A stretch of DNA of 64,000 bases from Nonomuraea solani (GTDB lineage: Bacteria > Actinomycetota > Actinomycetes > Streptosporangiales > Streptosporangiaceae): contig NZ_FNVT01000005.1 of the NCBI RefSeq assembly GCF_900108335.1, forward strand, positions 613,421 through 677,420. Reading direction: 5' to 3'. Position numbers and translations under genes: made by a program. Positions 46,210 to 57,200 of the stretch are shown here, one piece after another. Position 1 is the stretch's first letter. Each line of letters opens with the position of its first letter. The notes beneath the pieces are model-generated. The model did not search any database and was not told the origin of the DNA. It worked only from the letters and a program-made list of their open reading frames with translations.

Positions 46210-47344
46210 TCTCTATCGTGGCGTTGACCTGGTGTTTCTTCGCCTCACCCGAATCCGTAGGTCGCCCATCTTGCCGTTGGGAGACCGTTGGGAGACCGCC
46301 AGTTTCGGACGCCTCCGTCGTAGCCGCCGCGCGAGGCACCAGAGCGACGCTCGCATGGGCCAGCTCCGGCAGCACCGTCGTGTACAAGTCGCTCGTGATC
46401 CCCTGGCTGGAGTGCCGCAGCATCGCCGACGTCGTCTTCATGTCGTTGCCCGCTGCCAGCGACAGCGTGGCCGCGCAGTGCCGGAGGTCGTGAAGGCGGA
46501 TCGGCGGGAGCCCGGCCGCGAACGCGAGCCGCTCGAAGTGCTCACTCACCCAGTCCAGCGTCAACTCCGTGCCGTCCTCCCGGGTGAAGATCCGCCCGCT
46601 GTCTTGCCAGCCCTCGCCCCAGGCACGCTGCTCTTCGAGCTGACGCGCTCCGCTCGCTCGCAGCGCGGCCACCGTGCCAGAGTCCAACGCGATCGGCGCG
46701 TCGGACGAGTCCGTCTTCGGCGCTCCTTCCTTCACCGCCTTACCCACGTTCGACAACTGCTTGGCAACCAGCAAGGTGCCCTCGTCCAGGTCGAGATCGA
46801 CCCTCCGGGCGCCGCACGCCTCGCCGCGGCGCAGCCCCCGGAACGCGATCAGGTGATACAGCGCGTATAGCCGGTCGTCGGCCGCGTAGTCGAGGAACGC
46901 GCCAAGCTGCGCGGGCGTCCAGATCATCACCTTCGACGGCCGCGGCGTGGCCAGCCAGATCCTGAACCGTTCGAGCGGCTTCTTCGGCTGGACCGGTGCA
47001 GCGCGCTCGGCCGCGAACCTCTGCTCGAACGCGACATTGAACGCCTCGACCCGCGCCTTCGTCCACACCACTCCCTTCGCCTTCTGCCCGCCGTCCAGCT
47101 TGACCAGCGCCGCGGCGTTGAACGTGACCACGTGTTCGCGCATCGCCGCGGCCAGCACGGTCCGGATGGTCGCCAGGATCCGCTGCTTCGTCACCGGCCC
47201 GGTCGGCCTCATGCCGCGCACGGACGCCCGCACCTGCGGATCGTCGGACTCGCGGGCGGCCAGCAACGCCTCGTTCTTCTCATCGATCCGGGCGAACACC
47301 TTCTCGACCACCGGCACGAACAGCTTGTCCATCCGCACCCGCAC
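46190..47344 (-). pseudogene. second tyrosine integrase, N-terminus missing
   Basis: A 384-codon frame of a tyrosine recombinase. The catalytic domain is complete: FRGLRRGEACG (Arg), HDLRHCAATLSLA (His-Arg), LRHSSQGITSDLYTT (His and nucleophile Tyr). The frame starts in the middle of the core-binding domain at VRMDKLFVPVVEKVFARIDE. About 120 to 150 N-terminal residues expected for this family are not found upstream. It ends inside the right att copy, as functional integrase genes often do. It probably belongs to an older element inserted at the same tRNA. Confidence 0.82.
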
Positions 47345-47817
47345 CTTCTCCCGCGCTCCGTCCCCGGCCCCCTCGCGGCCCGCGACCCCTCGGCCGTCCG
47401 GCCTTCCGCCACCGGCGTGCCGCAGCCGCGGCCGACCGTGACCGTCACCAAGGAGGTGACCCTCCCGCCCTCAACGCCGCGCACCCGATATCAGGGCGGC
47501 CCGGAGGAGCCACCCGGCGCCCGGACATCACCGGCGGGCCGGCCGCGCTCCTCGCCCACCTGCCACACCTGGGCGATTGCCACGACGACCCCCGAAAGGC
47601 TGACCTCGTGCACGAACGCGCGCCCGGCCGCCGAGGCGGCCGGTGACGGGCGGGCCGGTGGCGGGCGGGCCGGTGGCGGGCGGGCCGGTGGCGGGCGGGC
47701 CGGTGGCGGCCGCCGCGGCCGCGCTCGCCGTCGCCGTGATCGCCTTCCTGATCGTGGATCGGCTGCGTGACCCTCGCCGCCGCCACGGGCTGGCGCTTCT
47801 CGACTCCTCGGGGAAAC
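47345..47817. other. intergenic region with degenerate coding and repeats
   Basis: About 470 bp between the truncated integrase and the RHS gene. A plus-strand frame (47643-47870) would give a 75-residue peptide with a Gly-Pro-Val-Ala repeat and one hydrophobic segment (AAAAAALAVAVIAFLIVDRL), but it has no clear ribosome site and overlaps the RHS 3' end. Other short frames look like decayed coding DNA. The break in the integrase lies at the left edge. Confidence 0.4.
47647..47706. repeat. four tandem 15-bp repeats
   Basis: The unit CGGGCGGGCCGGTGG occurs four times without a mismatch at 47647-47706. If read on the plus strand it encodes Ala-Gly-Gly-Pro-Val repeats. Confidence 0.9.
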
Positions 47818-50800
47818 TCAGCGGAAGGGGCTGGCCAGTTTGTTCATGCCGTCCTCGAAGCCGCCCTTGAAGGTGTTGTAGGTGGCCCACAGACCTTCTT
47901 GGACGATGTCTGCGGGGTTGCGCAGCCGTACGGCCTTCGTTCTGCCCTGTTCGAAGGTGCCGCGCACCCGGGCCTGGTCTTCAGTGAAATGGTGCACGCG
48001 ATGCGACGCTCCGCCGGAGACCTCGTAGCCGCCGCCCTTGAGGTTGCCGTCGCTGTCGGTCACCACGACACCCGCGAAACCCAGGCCCACGCCTTTGCGT
48101 GCGTACTCGAGCGCGTAGTAGCGGTCCCACGTGTTCGGCGTGGTGTTCCATTTCTCGATGGGCCCCTTTTTGAACATGTCGCTGGCGGTGACATCGAAGC
48201 CGATCCCGGTGGACATGCCCTTCTTGTAGGTGGCGGCCAGGCCGATGCCCTGACTGTCGAAGACCACGCATCCCTCGATCCCGAACGACGCGGTCAGCTT
48301 GCCCACCAGTCCCACGCACCGGCCGACGGAGCCCTTCGGCTTGCTGGGCGCCGGCGGTTTCGGCTCCGGCGTCCGGGGGGTCAGATCAGGGATGCCGGGC
48401 TGCCGGAGCAGCGGCTTCTTGCCCGGCTCGACCGGCCCCTGGAGATAGGCCCACCGGCGGGCGGCGGTGTACCACGCGGTGGTGACCCGGTAGAAGTAGT
48501 GGGTGAAGAAGTTCAGCCACACGTGCACCAGGTAGGTGACCTTCTGCCTGAGGTAGTCGTAGTTGCCGTACCGCACCCAGTACTGGCGCACGCCGATGAC
48601 ATAGTAGTTGACGTAGGGGAAACGGCCGTCCGGGTCGGACAGGGTCGTGGGGTTGTTGTCGGCGTAGTTGTAGCCGTTCATCTGCTGTGAGCGGCCCATC
48701 TCGATCTCAGGATCCACCGAGACGAAGCGGCCGGTGTTCGGGTCGTAGCCGCGCGCGCCGAGCGTCGTGAGGTCGGTGGTGGAGTCGACGATGCCGCCGA
48801 CGAATCCCCTCTCGTTGCCGGTGGGCCACTGCCCCTTATCTGCCCTGATCTGGCCGAACGGGGTGTAGCGGCGCCGGCTCACCGAGCCGTCGGTCGCGTT
48901 GATGGCCAGCTCGGCGGTGCCGTGGTGGTCGTTGACGAGGAAGGTGACGCCGGCACTGGTACGCATGGCGTTGCGGGAGTAGCGGGCGGCCTTGGCCGTG
49001 CTCTGGCCCTTCGCCAGCCGTACCTCCAGGTCGGGCAGGTAGAGGGTGGTCCCGGCCGGGTCGCGGCGCAGCAGTCGCTCGCCGTCGGCGGTGTAGAGGA
49101 AGGTGGTCTCCCCCTTCTTGTCGTCGACGACCTTCACCAGCTCACCCTCGGCGTCCCAGTGCAGCGTCTGGTTGCCTGAGGAGGTCCTGCGCTCGGTGGT
49201 GTTGCCCATCGGGTCGTAGCCGTAGGACTCGGGGTTGCCGCTCACCTCGGCCAGCTGGTGTCCCTTGTACTTCGGGTCGACGCCGGGGTTGCCGGCGTAG
49301 CGGTAGCCGCGCGTCGCGCTCTGGGCGCCGCCCGATGGTCCCGCGCCGTAGTGCGTCTCCCCGGTCCGGTTGCCGGTGTCGTCATAGGTGTAGTTCACCC
49401 GGTACGGCGCCAGCCCGGAGATCGTGGCCTGACCAGGATCGGCCGCGCACGCGGAGCCTTCCTGGGTCCAGGCGTCGACCAGCCGCTGCAGGTCGTCATA
49501 GCGGAAGCACTGGTTGTCCACGCCGTCTCTGGAGGTGTCGACGGCCTGCAGGAGGTTGCCGGAGTCGGTGTAGCGGTACTCCACGCTCCGGTCTGTCCCT
49601 GCGGTGCCGGCGTGCGCCGTGGTGGCCTTCTGCAGCCGCTGCGTGCCGTGCTCGTAGGTGAAGGTCTGGTCCACCTGCTTGCCCGCGGCGCCGATCGACA
49701 GGCGCTGGCCGATCTGCTTGCCGGTCTTGGTGTAGTCGACGCCGACGAGGTAGGTCGACAGGTTGGAGGCCGTCGCGACCAGGCGGCCGAGGTCGTCGTA
49801 GGTGAAGGCGGTGTTCTCCGCCGGCAGGTCGCCGGCGGCCGGGCTGCTGGAGGCCTTGACGCTGCCGTCCAGGTTGTAGCTGGTGTCAAAGACGTAACCG
49901 CCCTCCGGGGCCAGTGCTCCTTCGGTGTCGGGGAGCAGGATGCGCCTGCGCGTGGGGCGGTTCAGGTTGTCGTAGATGTCGACCTGGGTGGTGTACCTGG
50001 CCGTCCCCACGATGCGGGTGGAGCTGGTGGGCTGGCCCCTGCGCACCGTGTCATACACCCACTCGGCGACCTTGACGCCGGGGCTGGCCGCGGTGGCGTC
50101 GTACAGACCGATTCTGCGGCCGATGCCGTCGTAGGTGACCGAGAGCTTCTTGCCCCGGCTGTCCTCGGTGAGGACGAGCTGGTCCAAGTCGTTGTAGGCG
50201 AACTTGGTGACACCCTTGTCAGGGTCGGACGTCTGGATCTTGCGGCCGCGCAGGTCGTAGGTCGTCGTCCAGACGTGACCGCCGGGCCCGGTGACCGAGG
50301 ACTCCAGCCCGCGGTGGTCGTAACGGAAGAGCGTGGCCACGTGGCCGGCGGTCCGATGCTCGCGGACCTCGGTCTTGCGGTCGTGCGCGTCGGCGAAGGT
50401 CGTGACGGGCGTGCCGCCCGGCGGTGGGATCACCTTGCTCCAGTTCCCGCCATACTCGTAGCTGGTGCGCCACTTCTCCTGTACGTCACTGCTGCCCACC
50501 AAGAGCCGGTCGGCCGTCTTGCGCCCCTGGCCGTCGTACTCGTAGACGTGCTGGGTCTCGATCTTGCCGGGATCCGCCACGCCGAAGACCTCCGGCCTCG
50601 GCTCGCCGTCGGCGTAGTAGGCCTCGTAGGTGCGGTCCACCTGACCGGCCGCGTTGTAGAAGGTGTCGGAGATCAGCCGCCCCTTGGCCGTGCCGTCCCG
50701 TCCCGCCGCCTGGAGCTGCCGCAGCCGCAGCCACCCGTCGTACAGCGTGTAGGAGAGTTCCTGGTCGCCTTCGGCGGTGAGGGACTTGGTGGAGACGGCC

Positions 50801-53800
50801 ACCACCGCGTCGCGCCGGATGAGGTAGTCGAACTCTTTGTCCGGCACGGCAGAGCTGGGCCGCCCGCCCAGCCACACCTTGATCAGGTGGCCGGCGGCGT
50901 TGTAGTGGACGGTGGTGGTCTTGCCTCCCGCGTCGGTGTCGCTGACCGGGCTGCCCCACGCCGGGTCGAGCACCTTGACGGTGGTGTGCGAGGTGGAGGT
51001 GTCACCGGCCGTCGCCGGGGGGCTGATCACTTCGGTCTTCGTAGTCAGGCCGTGGGACTCGGTGTACTTCGTGGTCGTGGTCCTGCCCGCGGCGTCGGTG
51101 ACAGTCTCCGGCCGGCCGTACGCGTCGTACGTGGTGCGCGCCACGGCGAGAGGAGTCACGGTGGTCGCCGTGGCCTGCTTCGCCTTCTCCACGAGGGTGG
51201 CGTCACCCAGGGTCGGCGCCCCTTTGAAAGTGCCGTTGTCGTAAGTGGTCCGCTCGTCCGAGATCAGGTCCTTGGCCAGGTCCGGAGTGTCGGCGCAGCG
51301 CCGTGCCACGGTTCTGACCTGGGCGGGTTTGGCCAGAACGCGGTCACCATCGGGGGTGAACGTCGTGGTGACGCACTTCTCGTCGCCGGTGACGGCCAGG
51401 TCGCCTTCGTCGTCCACCTGGCTGGGCGCGCCGGTGCTGAGGTTGAAGGCTTTGACACTCGATCTGGTCTCCCGCCAGCTGTTGTCGAGCTTCTTCAGGG
51501 TGCGGGTCCCACCGACGCCCGTGAGGTTGGCGGTAACGGTGATCGTGCTCTTGTCGATCGTGCGGGTGCGCGAGGCGGTCTGGTGGTGCCAGGGCTTGTT
51601 CATGGACTTGGCCACGGGCTCGCCGTCGGCCTTGGCGTAGGTGATCGTCTTGAGGGTCATGCCTTGGAGCGACTCGTGGTCGGGGTAGGAACCGCCCTCG
51701 CCGTCGCTGACGGTGACCTTCTTGACGCCGCCGTCGGCGTTCAGGCGATCACCGTCCATGCCCTGGAAGAACCAGTGGTCGGTCTGGGTCGGCGCGGCGC
51801 TGGTGGTGCCGCTGCGCACCCGGACCTTGTCGAAGCCCTGGTACTGCGACCAGGTGCGGTACTTCTCCTTGGTGAGCCCGTCGTCGTCGGCGAAGTGCCA
51901 GGCGGGGTTGCCGATGGTGTAGTCGTAGGCGGTGACCATGTCCGGTGAGCCGCCCGTGAGGTCGGTCTGCGCCAGCTGTGTCACCACGTACTTGTGGAAC
52001 CAGTCCAGCGTCGGCTTGGCGTCGCCGCTGGTGCGCTCCCACAGGACGGGGAAGCAGCGCCGGTGGTTGGAGGACGGGCTCGGCGTGTCGCCGACGCGGC
52101 AGTCCGGCCTGGAGTAGTTGACGTCCAGGACGCCGCCGGTCTCGTTGCTGATGGAGCCGACCCGGTTCTTGATGAACGGCCCGACGTCGTCGCCCAGGGT
52201 GTCGACCCGGTTCGCCATCTGGGTGTAGGCGAAGCTCAGCGGCGGCATCACCACCGGTGCGGGTCCCGCGTGGCCCGTGTGGACGATCGACTTCAGCAGC
52301 AGCTGCCGGTCCACGTCCGCGGTGCCCCAGTCATGGGTGAACGACCAGGAGTCGACGGGACGGTGGCCGGACCCGTCACTCTGGATCACCTTGGTGGCGG
52401 CCTCCACGACCCGCTTGCGCGTCCAGAACGTGGGCGAGGACGCTCCCTTGTAGTCCTCGCACTTGGTGCCGGCCTTGCAGTTGAGGTCCCAGGGGACGTC
52501 CTCCCAGTAGGCCGGATGGTCGTCGATCTTCGACTCGGCGCAGTCCTCGGCCGAGCGCAGACACCGCTCGGCGACCTTGAAGTCGACCCGGGCCGGGGCA
52601 CTGGCCGGGTAGGGGTTGTCGGCGTTCAGGCCGTACTCGACGCTCTTCAGGTAGCCGCCCCTGACGTAAGGCGTGTCGTCCTCGGCCCGCAGGTTGCGGC
52701 CGTAGCGGTTGCCCTCCTGCTCGTAGTAGTAGACGATCGCGTTGCCGTGCGGATCCTCGACGTAGTCGAGGTTCCACCGCCACGCCTGCTGGCACCACGA
52801 CTTGGCGAAGGTGTCGTCGTGGCAGGGCTCACCGGAGTCGTTGCCGAAGATGGGCACGGTCCAGGTGGACTTGGTCTCGGCCTTGCCTGAGCCCCAGCCC
52901 TTCATCCGGTTCTTGCCGAAGTAGAAGCGCTTGCCGTCAGGCGCGGTGACCACCCAGTACTCGTTGTTGTCGTCGCCGTTGGCGGTGTCGGTGCCGGACC
53001 CGGACACCTTCTTGATCCTGGTGCCGTCGTCCTTGCGTAACCTCCATTCGCTCGCGCTGGACTGCACCAGCTCGCCGCCCTTGCCGCCGAGCGTCATCAC
53101 CGCGTTGTCGTAGCCCCAGCACTGGTCCATCGGGTGCACGTCGTAGGTGTCGTCCTTGGGTACGCCGTCGTCCTTGCACGAGCGGTACTTGCGTTCGATG
53201 TAGCCGGGCCACAGGTCGAAGCCGTCCCCGACCTGCGAACCCTGGTTGTTGCTGCTGGAGGTGCGCCCGTCGATCGACGAGGAGGAGTACGCCACTCCCA
53301 GCGCGGGGGTGAGCCCGCCGGGCACCGGCGGCATGCGCAGCGGGTAGGACCACGCGAAGTCGCCGGTCTGGGTGCCGACCTGCCAGGTGGCCGAGGCCGC
53401 CAGCTCGGTCGCCTTGTAGTCGCCCTTGGAGCTCTCCGCGCCCGCGGCCGCCGCGAACACGGCCGGTTCGGCGGCGGTATCGATGTCGGCGGCGACCGTC
53501 TTCGCCCGAGTGTCGTTGGCCGACTGCAGTGGTGTGGCCGTGCGGCACCCTGGCAGGTCGGGGGTGGTCAGCGCGCACGCGGGCAGGCCCACGAGCCGCA
53601 CCCGTGATCCGAACGCGCCGCCGAAGGCCTCGGCGAACCCGGAGTAGTCCAGCCGCAGGCCCACCTTGCCCGCTTGGGCGCCAGTCTGACTGACGGTGAA
53701 CACCACGCCGCTGACGCCGGCGCGTGTGGCGGCAGCGTGGTCCAGCATTCGCACCCGTACCTTGCCGGGCTCGGCGCCGCGAGCCTGGGTGGCCGTCGCC

Positions 53801-54156
53801 GGGGCCTCCGGGGCGGAGACCCAGATCGGCAGCTCGCCCGCCCGCCGGGCGTCCCCCGCCTGCCGGGCGCGGGTTTCGCCGCCGAGTGTGACCTCGGCCT
53901 CCCCTGCGGCCGGCCAGCGAACGACCGGGTCGGGAGCGCGCGGGGTTTCCTTGCGTGGTGTGACCTTCAGGGATGTGCCGGGCACCACGATCTCGTGGTC
54001 GACCGGTCGGGGTGGAGCCTGGGTGGCGGCCCGGGCCATACCGTGCGTCGGTGTGGCCACGAGCAGCCCGGCGACGAGGGCGGGCGTGAGTCCTAAGGAA
54101 AGGAGCCGGCGGACCGGCCCGGTTCCCACCCGCGTCATGACACCGCGGACAGTCAT
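47818..54156 (-). CDS. giant secreted RHS/YD-repeat protein
   Basis: A 2112-residue protein. A signal peptide (about residues 15-44) and an SpvB-like N-terminal part (about 240-700, with FAWSYPLRMPPVPGGLTPAL) are followed by YD/RHS repeats (about 950-1740, such as TYDGIGRRIGLYDA) and the RHS core (about 1762-1815), with YTPFGQIRADKG and ARGYDPNTGRFVSVDPE. The C-terminal about 290 residues are a variable tip: first an aromatic-rich stretch (about 1850-1905), a Pro-rich linker, then a unique domain. RHS tips are often toxins released by the shell. No immunity gene is seen on its 3' side. GGAGG precedes the ATG. The LamG-type gene lies upstream with a 72-bp gap. Confidence 0.92.
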   Translation of the reverse strand: MTVRGVMTRVGTGPVRRLLSLGLTPALVAGLLVATPTHGMARAATQAPPRPVDHEIVVPGTSLKVTPRKETPRAPDPVVRWPAAGEAEVTLGGETRARQAGDARRAGELPIWVSAPEAPATATQARGAEPGKVRVRMLDHAAATRAGVSGVVFTVSQTGAQAGKVGLRLDYSGFAEAFGGAFGSRVRLVGLPACALTTPDLPGCRTATPLQSANDTRAKTVAADIDTAAEPAVFAAAAGAESSKGDYKATELAASATWQVGTQTGDFAWSYPLRMPPVPGGLTPALGVAYSSSSIDGRTSSSNNQGSQVGDGFDLWPGYIERKYRSCKDDGVPKDDTYDVHPMDQCWGYDNAVMTLGGKGGELVQSSASEWRLRKDDGTRIKKVSGSGTDTANGDDNNEYWVVTAPDGKRFYFGKNRMKGWGSGKAETKSTWTVPIFGNDSGEPCHDDTFAKSWCQQAWRWNLDYVEDPHGNAIVYYYEQEGNRYGRNLRAEDDTPYVRGGYLKSVEYGLNADNPYPASAPARVDFKVAERCLRSAEDCAESKIDDHPAYWEDVPWDLNCKAGTKCEDYKGASSPTFWTRKRVVEAATKVIQSDGSGHRPVDSWSFTHDWGTADVDRQLLLKSIVHTGHAGPAPVVMPPLSFAYTQMANRVDTLGDDVGPFIKNRVGSISNETGGVLDVNYSRPDCRVGDTPSPSSNHRRCFPVLWERTSGDAKPTLDWFHKYVVTQLAQTDLTGGSPDMVTAYDYTIGNPAWHFADDDGLTKEKYRTWSQYQGFDKVRVRSGTTSAAPTQTDHWFFQGMDGDRLNADGGVKKVTVSDGEGGSYPDHESLQGMTLKTITYAKADGEPVAKSMNKPWHHQTASRTRTIDKSTITVTANLTGVGGTRTLKKLDNSWRETRSSVKAFNLSTGAPSQVDDEGDLAVTGDEKCVTTTFTPDGDRVLAKPAQVRTVARRCADTPDLAKDLISDERTTYDNGTFKGAPTLGDATLVEKAKQATATTVTPLAVARTTYDAYGRPETVTDAAGRTTTTKYTESHGLTTKTEVISPPATAGDTSTSHTTVKVLDPAWGSPVSDTDAGGKTTTVHYNAAGHLIKVWLGGRPSSAVPDKEFDYLIRRDAVVAVSTKSLTAEGDQELSYTLYDGWLRLRQLQAAGRDGTAKGRLISDTFYNAAGQVDRTYEAYYADGEPRPEVFGVADPGKIETQHVYEYDGQGRKTADRLLVGSSDVQEKWRTSYEYGGNWSKVIPPPGGTPVTTFADAHDRKTEVREHRTAGHVATLFRYDHRGLESSVTGPGGHVWTTTYDLRGRKIQTSDPDKGVTKFAYNDLDQLVLTEDSRGKKLSVTYDGIGRRIGLYDATAASPGVKVAEWVYDTVRRGQPTSSTRIVGTARYTTQVDIYDNLNRPTRRRILLPDTEGALAPEGGYVFDTSYNLDGSVKASSSPAAGDLPAENTAFTYDDLGRLVATASNLSTYLVGVDYTKTGKQIGQRLSIGAAGKQVDQTFTYEHGTQRLQKATTAHAGTAGTDRSVEYRYTDSGNLLQAVDTSRDGVDNQCFRYDDLQRLVDAWTQEGSACAADPGQATISGLAPYRVNYTYDDTGNRTGETHYGAGPSGGAQSATRGYRYAGNPGVDPKYKGHQLAEVSGNPESYGYDPMGNTTERRTSSGNQTLHWDAEGELVKVVDDKKGETTFLYTADGERLLRRDPAGTTLYLPDLEVRLAKGQSTAKAARYSRNAMRTSAGVTFLVNDHHGTAELAINATDGSVSRRRYTPFGQIRADKGQWPTGNERGFVGGIVDSTTDLTTLGARGYDPNTGRFVSVDPEIEMGRSQQMNGYNYADNNPTTLSDPDGRFPYVNYYVIGVRQYWVRYGNYDYLRQKVTYLVHVWLNFFTHYFYRVTTAWYTAARRWAYLQGPVEPGKKPLLRQPGIPDLTPRTPEPKPPAPSKPKGSVGRCVGLVGKLTASFGIEGCVVFDSQGIGLAATYKKGMSTGIGFDVTASDMFKKGPIEKWNTTPNTWDRYYALEYARKGVGLGFAGVVVTDSDGNLKGGGYEVSGGASHRVHHFTEDQARVRGTFEQGRTKAVRLRNPADIVQEGLWATYNTFKGGFEDGMNKLASPFR

Positions 54157-54228
54157 GCGAAACCTCCGAGCGAGTCGTGGGATCAGGCAGGACGCGGGCC
54201 GGTGGTGCTGCCACCGGCCCGCGTCGGG

Positions 54229-57200
54229 TCAGCCGGGAATTGAGGCGATCTCCGTCGGTACCGCCAGCATGTCGATGAGCTGCTGTGAGGCCACGCCACG
54301 CAGCACCCAGACGTCATCGATCACGCCGGCCCAGGATTTGCCCGCCGGGTAGGCGCCGCCGGCGAGGCTCCGGCCCAGCTGGAGCGAGGCGATGGGGCCG
54401 AAGGGCCGGGTGCGGTGGCGGAAGGACAGGTTGTCCGCGCCGCTCGCGGCCTCCTTCACCCCGTTCACCCACAGCGTGACCGTGGCCTCGGTCGCGTCGT
54501 AGGTGACGGCGATGTGGTCCCAGTCCCCGAAGTTGCCCTGGTGGAACATGGAGTGCTCCACGCTGGCCGTGGTCGCGCCGGTGCCGTCCTTGTCGGGCAC
54601 GTCCAGCACGTAGCGGTGCTTGCCCGGGTCGTACCTGACCGTGATCGCGCTGTTGTGCGCTCCGGCCAGGCCCAGCACGGTCATCGACCTGGTGGGTTCT
54701 CCGGGCGTGGACACCCACGCCGAGACGGTGAAGCTGTCGAGGGTGTCGATCACCGGTCCGGTCGCCGCAGCGTAGTCGTTGTTACCGCCCCGCAGCTCCA
54801 GCGCACCGCTGGGGGTGCCGGCCGGCGACTTCACGAGCACCTTGGCGAAGTCCGTGGTGATCGTGGCGGCGCCGTTGAGCGTCAGCGGGTAGGCGACGCC
54901 CTGTCCTGTGTCGGCGCTGCTGGGCGGGGTGCCGGTGGCGGTGTTGAGGTGCCACTTGCTCTCGACCACGGGTTTGATCGTGTACAGGTCCCGTGCCTCG
55001 TCGGCGGTCACCACCCGGTCGAAGACCCGGACGTCGTCCACGACTCCCGGCGTGTAGTTGGCGAACGCTCCGTTGTACAGGCCCCGGCCGATCTGGAAGG
55101 CGTTGCCCGCCGCCCAGGCCGCCGAGCTCATGTCGCCAGGCACGCCCTCCACGCCGTTGACGTAGAGCCGCAGCTTCTTGGTCACCACGTCCTGCACACC
55201 GACCAGGTGGGTCCACCCGCCGGGCTTGGCCGGGTCCTTGGAGTACGCGGTACCGGCTCCGGCGGTGCTGGTGTCGGCCTGGACTCGCCAGAGCTTCCAC
55301 TTCTTGTCGCCCCCGTCGTACTTCAGGTAGAAGGGCGAATTCTTCGTCGCGGCCTGGCCGGCCACGACGAAGTGGGCGGTGGGCAACGTGGCCGGCATCT
55401 TCACCCACGCCGACACGGCCAGGTTCTTGGTGGTGTCCACCACCGGGCCGCTGGTGACCGCATAGGAACTGGTGCCGTTCAGCCGCATCGCGGTGCTCAG
55501 CGCGCCGGGTACGCCGAGGGTGGCGCCGCCCTGCGGCGTGGCCGGATGGGTGCCCTGGGCGTCGGCCAGTTGGGTCGCGCCCGCCGCCTCATCGAGCTTC
55601 CAGTGCGCCTTCGGGGCCTTGCCATCGGCGACCCAGAACTCGTAGGTCCCGGTCGACCAGTTGTTGGCCGCGTCCCACGCCGTCACGTACAGCGTGTTGA
55701 GCCCTGCGTGCGTGGGCATCGCCTTGATCGATTCGGTGGCGGCCGTCTTGGTCTTCGCCGCCCCCACGGCGGGATCGGTGTTCATCGCCCAGGCGTACTT
55801 GCCGACCCGGGTGTCGAGGGCGATCGTGAACGTCCCGTAGCGGCCCACGCCGTCGGCCGGGACCTGGCCGGGGTTGGCCGGGTCGAGCGCGGGGTAGCCG
55901 TCGGCGCCGGTGGAGGTGATCTTCGGTTCGGGCAGGGCCCGGGCGTCGTAGACGAAGTAGCAGGCTGTGGCGTTGCCGTCCCAGCTCCACGGACTCCACG
56001 CCCGCCCGTCGAAGGCGCGGACCCCCCAGTGGGCGACGACACCCTGCGGGACCAGGCCGACGGGGATCACGACGCTGAAGGAGGCCTTGCGCGGGCCGCT
56101 GGCCGACATCTTCTTGACGGTGCCCAGGTTCTTGACCTTCTGGACGCCGTTCTCCGTCCAGATCACCTGGAACTGCGCCTTGAGCTTCTCCCCTTCCACG
56201 CCCTTGTTGTCGGGGTCGGTGAGGTTCTTGGCGAACAGGGTCGGTGACCGGTTGAACCTGGCAGGGCCGGCCGGGCCACGGCAGGCTCCGCCAGGGCTGG
56301 AGGACAACTGGCTCATCTTCGGCTGCGCCGGCGGGCTGTTGTAGTGCACCCGGACGAAGGCATCGCGGTCGAACCGCTTCCAGGCGAGCTGGTCGCCGCC
56401 GTCACGGGCGCGCAGGCCGAAGGTGGTGTTCGACCAGCCCTTCCTGGCCGCTTCCCGTACCGCGCTGGTCACGTTGAACAGCACGTCACCGGCGGGACAG
56501 CCGGAGCTCCATCCCTTGGCCACGTTCCTGCTGTCCAGCCTGCGCACCCAGTTGTCGGAGGTGGAGTTCCAGGTAGAGCCGGCTCCGAAGCTCTTGGCCA
56601 GGTGGATGTCCACGATGCGCTTCTTGCACGAGGCCGCGAAGGTCTCCTGGGCATGGAACTCGGCCGAGATGATCTGCTTGTGCGCGAACCTGGCGGTCGG
56701 GACGCGGTAGAACAGCCGCTTCTCGTACCAGCCGTTGCAGTAGCGCCCGGCGGGCGGGTAGTCGCGGGGGCAGCGACCCACGCCCTCGTTCTTGCCGAAG
56801 TTGTACTTCGCCCAGCCCGCACTGGAGACCATCAACCGGGCCGAGGCTCGCGGGGTGTCCCACATCGGGTCGATGTAGAGCGGGAAGGTGGTGTCGGCCC
56901 CGGTGAGCAGGGCAGGGTCCGGCTTGAGCGTCATCTCGCCGCCGTCGACCGCCGTGGTCACCGTCGCGATCTTGGAGGTGTCGCCGGGCTGGCTGGCCGA
57001 GGCCTCCACAACGCCGTTTTCGGTCAGGTCCTCGCCGGGGTTCTCGCCGTCGCTGGACGTCGCCGCCCGTGCCTGCTGGGTGGGGGGCGCGGTGGAGTCC
57101 CACATGATGGGCACCGGGGCTTCGTATACCACGGCACCGGTGGTCTCGTCGACCGCTTGCTGGGTGCCGTCGTCCGCCGTCCGCACGGTGAGGCCAGGCG

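Noticed and set aside
46004..46870. 288-codon plus-strand frame crossing the att repeat
   Set aside because: It reads through the att copy and then antisense to the second integrase, so it cannot be a conserved gene.
47643..47870. 75-codon frame with repeats and a hydrophobic segment
   Set aside because: No good ribosome site. It is built mostly on the 15-bp repeats and overlaps the RHS 3' end. Kept only as part of the intergenic note.
49258..51948. 896-codon plus-strand frame inside the RHS gene
   Set aside because: It is antisense to the RHS repeats, whose protein has strong family features. The frame has Val/Gly/Arg-rich sequence and no motifs.
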